From NCBI GenBank assembly GCA_026984385.1, contig JALSSH010000530.1, forward strand, positions 1 to 7,847: DNA of 7,847 bases, in the 5' to 3' direction. Source of the stretch: Ardenticatenia bacterium (GTDB lineage Bacteria > Chloroflexota > Anaerolineae > Aggregatilineales > Aggregatilineaceae). Each line of letters starts with the position of its first letter. Positions within the stretch are counted from its first letter, which is position 1. Shown here in pieces: positions 5,958 to 7,847 of the stretch. The notes under the pieces were generated by a model that did not search any database, was not told where the DNA came from, and saw only the letters and a program-made list of their open reading frames with translations. The position numbers and the translations under genes were made by a program.

Positions 5958-6697
5958 GGAAAGCGCACCTGTTTGAGGTCAATCGCGGGGCCGTCTGTGC
6001 AGGCGGTGATGCGTTGACGCGCGGGGACTAAACACGCGCCACACACCCCCACCCCGCAGGCCATCGGATAGTAAAATAAGCCGGAAACGAAGTCGTCCGG
6101 CACGTTGTGCTGTCGCAACTGGGCGATGGTGGCGTAGATCGGGCCGTAAACTTCCATATAGGCATAGGAGGGGGCAAGCACCAGCACTTGATCCGCCCAA
6201 GTGAACATCTCCACCTGCTCCGGCCAACGCCAATCGGCTTCGCCGTGCAGCACCTCGATCTCGGGCGGCAACAGCTCCAACGGATAGCGCCGCGCCTCAC
6301 CGCGCAAAACCAGCGTGACTTCCACACCGCCGCCGATCACTTTGCGCGCCAAGTGCATAAAAGGCGTGGGCAGCGCGTCTTCGGCGATCAGCAGCAAGTG
6401 CAACAATTTCGGACGCAGCGGGATTGCGCGCCCCACCGGACTGAGCACGCTCAGGGCGTCGCCCGGGGCGTAAAAGCGCGTCGGTGCGCCTTCTACCACC
6501 ACGCGCCCGGGCGTCACGTCCACCGGTATCCACTGCTCGCGCAAATAGGGTTGCCAGTCGGCTTGGTCTACCGGACGGACAAAGAGCGATTGGCCGGGTT
6601 CAAGGTGCATCAAGGCCGGCTCAACGGTAAGATCGATTTGCAGCACGTCCGCAGAAACGCGCCGCACACGTTCGATAAGAGCTTGTGTTTCTCGCAT
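5954..6697 (-). CDS. PyrK-like iron-sulfur electron-transfer protein (247 aa)
   Basis: It resembles dihydroorotate dehydrogenase electron-transfer subunit PyrK, which passes electrons between NAD and PyrD through FAD and a [2Fe-2S] cluster. The C-terminal cluster site is intact: PMACGVGVCGACLV, with C214, C219, C222 and then C233 (C-x4-C-x2-C-x10-C). The N-terminal barrel (about 5-95) contains LEPGQSLFVRPV and YAPGDALSVLSPVGR, as in the ferredoxin-reductase fold. The FAD-binding R-x-Y/F-S motif is not visible (LREQWIPVDV is in its place). The nucleotide loop GGGxGxAP reads LIAEDALPTPF (104-113). It may be a degenerate or specialised paralogue. I chose ATG at 6697 because the family fold begins right after it (TQALIERVRRV). 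No Shine-Dalgarno site precedes it, but promoter boxes predict a leaderless start. It is first in the operon with PIG-L and the PyrD-like gene. Confidence 0.83.
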   Translation of the reverse strand: MRETQALIERVRRVSADVLQIDLTVEPALMHLEPGQSLFVRPVDQADWQPYLREQWIPVDVTPGRVVVEGAPTRFYAPGDALSVLSPVGRAIPLRPKLLHLLLIAEDALPTPFMHLARKVIGGGVEVTLVLRGEARRYPLELLPPEIEVLHGEADWRWPEQVEMFTWADQVLVLAPSYAYMEVYGPIYATIAQLRQHNVPDDFVSGLFYYPMACGVGVCGACLVPARQRITACTDGPAIDLKQVRFP

Positions 6698-6703
6698 GAC
6701 ACA

Positions 6704-6732
6704 AGCGTACTCGGCATCGGGTGGGCTGGCAA
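6704..6732 (-). promoter_or_regulatory. Candidate leaderless promoter of the PyrK-like operon
   Basis: On the minus strand TTGCCA (6732-6727, 5 of 6 for -35) is 17 bp from TACGCT (6709-6704, a TANNNT -10 with 3 of 6). Six nucleotides separate it from ATG at 6697, so transcription would start at or next to the A of the start codon. The missing Shine-Dalgarno site fits a leaderless mRNA. The -10 is weak, hence moderate confidence. Confidence 0.4.
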
Positions 6733-6865
6733 GTGTGGATCGGCGAGATGGGGGGCGTTCTGGAGACGGTATTTGTCTGTAGAGGTGTTTTTTGCCGCAG
6801 GTCAATTTGTGCGTCGCAAAGCCAACCGCTCACCGCGCGATCCGCTCCCCTGCTCAAAAACGCTC

Positions 6866-6894
6866 TTCCGCTGGCGGGCGGAGCGTGCTATAAT
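6866..6894 (+). promoter_or_regulatory. Extended -10 promoter of secG
   Basis: A perfect TATAAT at 6889-6894 is preceded by TGC (6886-6888), giving the TGnTATAAT extended -10. The -35 at 17 bp spacing is poor (TTCCGC, 6866-6871), as is usual for extended -10 promoters. The predicted start near 6901 leaves a leader of about 27 nt with GAGGAG before the secG ATG. Confidence 0.65.
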
Positions 6895-6927
6895 CGCCGC
6901 GCCTGCAACCGAGGAGACACACAGATT

Positions 6928-7158
6928 ATGTCCGTACAAGACGCACTCCAATTCATTCAGATTTTGACCTCTATTGCCTTAATCGTGGTGATCATCTTGC
7001 AAGCGCAAGGGCAAGGGCTGGGCGGCATCTTCGGCGGCGCGGACACGATGGGGATCGCCAAAACCCGTCGCGGCCTGGAAAAGACGCTCTTTCAGATCAC
7101 CGTCGGGCTTTCGATCGCCTTTTTGGGTAATGCGATCATCCAACTGCTGATCCAATAG
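6928..7158 (+). CDS. secG: Preprotein translocase subunit SecG (76 aa)
   Basis: SecG is the small accessory subunit of the SecYEG channel and aids protein export across the cytoplasmic membrane. The length and architecture are typical. The first membrane segment is at about 9-25 (FIQILTSIALIVVIILQ). A Gly-rich cytoplasmic loop with GQGLGGIFGG (28-37) follows, then TRRGLEKTLFQIT (46-58), the conserved 'R-R-G-x-E-K-x-L' segment, and a second membrane segment at about 55-74. ATG at 6928 is preceded by GAGGAG about 12 nt upstream, a rather long spacing; no better start fits. A TATAAT promoter stands just before it, and the substrate-binding protein gene follows 118 bp downstream in the same direction. 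Confidence 0.95.
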   Translation: MSVQDALQFIQILTSIALIVVIILQAQGQGLGGIFGGADTMGIAKTRRGLEKTLFQITVGLSIAFLGNAIIQLLIQ

Positions 7159-7168
7159 GGCAGCAGTA

Positions 7169-7185
7169 CACCGCGTGACGCGGTG
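7169..7185 (+). other. GC-rich hairpin after secG without T-tract
   Basis: CACCGCG-TGA-CGCGGTG forms a perfect 7-bp stem with a 3-nt loop, 10 nt past the secG stop. AGCGAACC follows it, not T residues, so it is not a standard intrinsic terminator. It could protect the mRNA 3' end or act as a pause. Confidence 0.45.
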
Positions 7186-7221
7186 AGCGAACCGAAGCAA
7201 CCGGATATTAGGAACGTGGGG

Positions 7222-7247
7222 GGTGTTTTGTGTAGACACAGAACACC
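7222..7247 (+). promoter_or_regulatory. Upstream hairpin (possible anti-terminator) in the leader of the substrate-binding protein gene
   Basis: GGTGTTTTGTG (7222-7232) pairs with CACAGAACACC (7237-7247) over 11 bp, with one T-G wobble (7228/7241) and the loop TAGA. Its right arm uses bases 7238-7244, which are also the left arm of the terminator hairpin. The two structures therefore cannot form together. Confidence 0.55.
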
Positions 7248-7261
7248 TCGTTCTGTTTTTT
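7238..7261 (+). terminator. Intrinsic terminator hairpin between secG and the substrate-binding protein gene
   Basis: ACAGAAC (7238-7244) pairs with GTTCTGT (7250-7256) across the 5-nt loop ACCTC and is followed directly by five more T (7257-7261). This is a small but standard rho-independent layout. Only 15 nt separate it from the next start codon, too little for a promoter. The downstream gene must therefore be read through it or depend on the alternative hairpin. Confidence 0.55.
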
Positions 7262-7276
7262 GTGGGAGGAAGCGCC

Positions 7277-7847
7277 ATGCCCAAGATAAACCGGAAAGCG
7301 CCTTTGACATTAGCTCTCGTGGTGGCGAGTGTGCTGTGGTCGCTCACAGCCCTTTTGGCGAACTCGGACGCCGCCGCGCCGCTCGGCTCATCGCGTGATG
7401 CGGCGTTGCGCCCCGACAGCCAAGCGTCTAATGTGCTGGTCGAGGCTCTTGTCGGGCAAATTCGCAAGCTCAACCCGCTGTTGGCGCTTTACAATCCGGT
7501 GGATCGGGACATCACGGCGCTGATCTTCGAGGGGCTGACCACTACCGACGATTACGGTGAGATCGTGCCCCAACTGGCCGCTTCGTGGACGGTGACGCCG
7601 GATGGGTTGGAATATATCGTGGCACTGCGCGAGGGTGTGTTGTGGCAAGACGGCGTGCCTTTCAGCGCCGAGGACGTAGTCTTCACCATGCGCCTGATGA
7701 GCGATCCGGACTTCCCCGGGCCGCGCGCACTCTATGATTTTTGGCGCACGGTGGAAGTGGAGGCGCTGGACGCGCACACGGTACGTTTTCGCCTCACCCA
7801 GCCGCTGGCTTCGTTCCCCGACCAGTTGCGGATCGGCATCGTGCCCG
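7277..7847 (+). CDS. ABC-transporter substrate-binding protein, family 5 (peptide/nickel type), partial
   Basis: This is the N-terminal 190 residues of an extracytoplasmic solute receptor of the SBP_bac_5 (OppA/DppA/NikA) family, which delivers peptides, nickel or sugars to an ABC importer. ATG at 7277 has GGAGG 7 nt upstream. Residues 1-35 form an export signal: K3, R6 and K7 are followed by a hydrophobic stretch (LTLALVVASVLWSLTALLA), with possible cleavage near DAAA. No cysteine lipobox is seen, which is unusual for a monoderm-type receptor. Family hallmarks follow: LNPLLALYNPVDRDITALIF (65-84), EGLTTTDDYGEIVPQLAASW (85-104), the 'L-R-x-G-V-x-W-x-D-G-x-P-F-x-A-x-D-V-x-F-T' signature at 117-137, and HTVRFRLTQPLASFPDQL. 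The gene is open at the right edge. The ligand cannot be told. Confidence 0.93.
   Translation, partial: MPKINRKAPLTLALVVASVLWSLTALLANSDAAAPLGSSRDAALRPDSQASNVLVEALVGQIRKLNPLLALYNPVDRDITALIFEGLTTTDDYGEIVPQLAASWTVTPDGLEYIVALREGVLWQDGVPFSAEDVVFTMRLMSDPDFPGPRALYDFWRTVEVEALDAHTVRFRLTQPLASFPDQLRIGIVP

Larger units (their letters stand above)
6698..6927. other. Divergent intergenic region between the PyrK-like operon and secG
   Basis: This 230-bp non-coding stretch separates a minus-strand operon from plus-strand secG. It contains one promoter candidate for each direction, listed separately. The long readings that cross it are antisense extensions of the PyrK-like gene without ribosome sites. Nothing else, such as an RNA gene or an obvious terminator, was recognised. 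Confidence 0.5.

Noticed and set aside
4788..6017. A 409-codon open reading frame on the plus strand
   Set aside because: It lies antisense to the PIG-L and PyrD-like genes and crosses their boundary. Its composition is rich in His, Arg and Gln, as expected for a reverse frame of GC-rich coding DNA. The minus-strand proteins have clear family motifs.
5954..6805. Longer version of the PyrK-like protein starting with TTG at 6805
   Set aside because: The extra 36 residues have low complexity and basic composition, no ribosome site precedes them, and the family fold begins just after ATG 6697.
6107..6967. A 286-codon plus-strand reading frame running into secG
   Set aside because: It is antisense to the PyrK-like gene, then crosses the intergenic region and overlaps the secG start in another frame. 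It has no ribosome site or recognisable domain.

Overview
The window is GC-rich bacterial DNA, apart from an AT-rich island near 4132-4229. It carries eight protein genes plus control elements. The organism is probably a Chloroflexota bacterium (Anaerolineae-like). That is inferred from the style of the SecG protein, the zinc-ribbon DUF2089 regulator linked to DUF4097/SHOCT-like proteins, and a divergent PyrK-like/PyrD-like pair; no rRNA or other marker gene is present to confirm it. No tRNA, rRNA, CRISPR array, IS element or phage gene was seen.

Left part (1-4114, all minus strand). A DUF2089 zinc-ribbon/helix-turn-helix protein is followed by a DUF4097 protein made of nine-residue VGGD-type repeats, a tandem-GNAT acetyltransferase, and a 125-aa SHOCT-like protein. 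The spacings are 21 nt, 13 nt and an ATGA overlap, so these four form one operon. It starts at a near-consensus sigma-70 promoter (TTGACA-N16-TACAAT) whose -35 lies inside one arm of an 11-bp perfect inverted repeat. A further 207 bp downstream is a secreted protein with three PDZ domains that runs off the left edge. The same short SHOCT-like helical hairpin occurs in three of the four operon proteins. This points to a co-operating module, possibly for envelope or stress sensing.

Middle (4227-6697, minus strand). A second operon encodes a PyrK-like [2Fe-2S] flavoprotein-reductase homologue, a PIG-L/LmbE zinc deacetylase and a dihydroorotate-dehydrogenase-like TIM barrel. They are packed with a 4-nt overlap and a 3-nt gap. 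The PyrD-like protein lacks the catalytic Cys and Lys of class 1 enzymes. The PyrK-like protein keeps its iron-sulfur cysteines but has lost recognisable FAD and NAD motifs. The pair is therefore probably not an ordinary pyrimidine enzyme.

Right part (6698-7847). A 230-bp divergent intergenic region holds a likely leaderless promoter for the PyrK-like operon and an extended -10 promoter for secG on the plus strand. secG is followed by a leader with two mutually exclusive hairpins, one of them a classic terminator. Next comes the start of a family 5 (peptide/nickel type) ABC-transporter substrate-binding protein, cut by the right edge.

The best candidates for something undescribed are the DUF2089-DUF4097-GNAT-SHOCT operon with its operator-like promoter, the catalytically altered PyrK/PyrD-like pair with an embedded PIG-L deacetylase, and the attenuator-like leader between secG and the substrate-binding protein.
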